Assembly (NCBI GenBank): GCA_030848545.1
Contig: JAVDCA010000012.1
Coordinates: 62,001-126,000, forward strand
Direction: 5' to 3'
From: Astrobacterium formosum
GTDB taxonomy: Bacteria > Pseudomonadota > Alphaproteobacteria > Rhizobiales > Xanthobacteraceae
Length of the DNA stretch: 64,000 nucleotides
The translations under genes were made by a program, and so were the position numbers. Positions 63,031 to 64,000 of the stretch are shown one piece after another (the first letter of the stretch is position 1; every line of letters starts with the position of its first letter). The notes under the pieces are model-generated. The model saw only the letters and a program-made list of their open reading frames with translations. It did not search any database and was not told the origin of the DNA.

Positions 63031-64000
63031 ATGACGCTCTCGAACAACGGCTCCGCGGCCGACGAGTTGTCGCCTAGCGACGGCGAACCCAACGGACAGG
63101 GACATCTCGCTTCGACGCAGCAAACGTCGCTTGCGATCGCCGACCGGATCGAAGACATGATGGCGACGCCGGACGCCGCGAACGCCGTCATCGACCTCGC
63201 ATCCGTATTCCGCGGCGAAGGACTTACATATACGGTCGAGAACAGTGACGGTGCCGTCGTGAATGCGGTCATCGCCGACGGCAAGCTCGTTCTCGATTTC
63301 GGCGACTACGGCTTTTCCGACGTGCGCGTCACCGCCACCGACGCCGACGGAAATTCCGTGAGCGACAATTTCCGCGCCCGGGTCGCCGGCGAGAATGCGT
63401 ATACGATCGCCGTAATACCGGACACTCAAGTCTACACCTATTCCGGCGAACTCGATCAGACTTACAATCGTATGACCGAGTGGCTGGTCGCCAACAAAGA
63501 CGGACACAACATTCAGTTCGCCGTCCATGTCGGGGACTTGACGCAGAACAACATCCCGCAGGAGTGGGATATCGTCATCGAGGCGATGAGCAAGCTCAAT
63601 GGCGTCATTCCGTTCTCCGTGCTGCCGGGCAATCACGATGGCGCGGGCAGCAGCGGGGTCGATGGAGCGGTGTGGAACCAATATTATTCGGCGGACCAGC
63701 TCGCGGCGGCCAATCCCGGCACGTTCGGTGGCACCTACGACCAGGAGCCGACGAGCGGCATGAACACCTATTCGTCGTTCACCGCGCCAGACGGCACCAA
63801 ATGGCTGGTGCTGGCGCTCGAATTCAACCCGCGGCCCGACGTGGTGCGTTGGGCGGGCGACGTGATCGAGGATCATGCGGATCATCGCGTCATCCTCAGC
63901 ACGCACTTCTACACGAATTTCGCCGGTCGCAACGATGCAGCGAGCGGCCCGCTCTACGATGAGTTCGGCGCCGATGACCAGCGCACCGACGTCGCCCGCA
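63031..64000 (+). CDS. Calcineurin-type metallophosphoesterase, probably RTX, 3'-truncated by window end
   Basis: ATG 63031 with AAGGAGA about 8 bases before; the frame is open to the window end (323 codons). Residues 35-130 resemble the domain before the core of the first metallophosphoesterase ('IEDMMATPDAANAVIDLASVF' versus 'IEDMMVTPTAENVVIDLATVF'). The dimetal motifs are Asp131 (PDTQ), Asp169 (HVGDLTQ), Asn201-His202-Asp203 (GNHD) and His292. The N-terminal concanavalin-like domain of the paralogue is missing. Lack of a signal peptide and its setting suggest an RTX C-terminus beyond the window. Confidence 0.87.
   Translation, partial: MTLSNNGSAADELSPSDGEPNGQGHLASTQQTSLAIADRIEDMMATPDAANAVIDLASVFRGEGLTYTVENSDGAVVNAVIADGKLVLDFGDYGFSDVRVTATDADGNSVSDNFRARVAGENAYTIAVIPDTQVYTYSGELDQTYNRMTEWLVANKDGHNIQFAVHVGDLTQNNIPQEWDIVIEAMSKLNGVIPFSVLPGNHDGAGSSGVDGAVWNQYYSADQLAAANPGTFGGTYDQEPTSGMNTYSSFTAPDGTKWLVLALEFNPRPDVVRWAGDVIEDHADHRVILSTHFYTNFAGRNDAASGPLYDEFGADDQRTDVAR

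Overview
The window comes from a GC-rich alphaproteobacterium, most likely a member of Hyphomicrobiales (Rhizobiales). The grounds are coding style, an alphaproteobacterial flgE-x-flgN-flgK-flgL order, and three families of intergenic palindromic repeats that I recognise from that order. I cannot name the genus. No rRNA, tRNA, CRISPR array or insertion sequence is visible.

Layout. (1) 1-8467: flagellar hook/filament genes on the + strand (fliD fragment, fliS, flgD, flgE, a small unknown, flgN-like, flgK, flgL). A two-gene envelope module (small membrane protein plus CpxP-like metal-resistance protein) lies between fliS and flgD. (2) 8692-23087: an arsenic island. A leftward operon encodes an ArrA/ArxA-clade molybdopterin oxidoreductase, a four-cluster ferredoxin subunit and a TorD-type chaperone. 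Divergent from it is a PhnD-like periplasmic binding protein/histidine kinase/response regulator set. A second, paralogous set follows (aioX-aioS-aioR), then aioBA, the arsenite oxidase, behind a sigma-54 promoter with an upstream palindrome. (3) 23221-23580: remains of a regulator gene. (4) 23819-28780: a DeoR/GlpR-type regulator and an ABC importer of the UgpBAEC/MalEFGK type. (5) 29490-64000: a run of very large RTX proteins carrying phosphorus-releasing enzymes: three glycerophosphodiester phosphodiesterases, two calcineurin-type metallophosphoesterases (the last runs off the window) and one 2567-residue nuclease/5'-nucleotidase fusion. A LysR regulator, a VCBS/RTX protein without an obvious enzyme domain, and a type I secretion ATPase plus membrane fusion protein are embedded among them.

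How it may work together (inference): the type I exporter secretes RTX phosphoesterases that release glycerol-3-phosphate, nucleosides and phosphate from phosphodiesters, DNA and nucleotides. The Ugp-like importer takes up glycerol phosphates. This battery sits directly beside genes that make and consume arsenate, a phosphate mimic. An arsenic-exposed cell that must scavenge organic phosphorus would fit the layout.

The most striking structural signals are: an exactly 726-bp C-terminal cassette shared without indels by five RTX genes, each followed by a near-identical GC-rich terminator; a GTTAAC-type element at a fixed distance (139-144 bp) upstream of four of the RTX start codons; and two parallel binding-protein/kinase/regulator sets of which only one keeps the sigma-54 activator domain.
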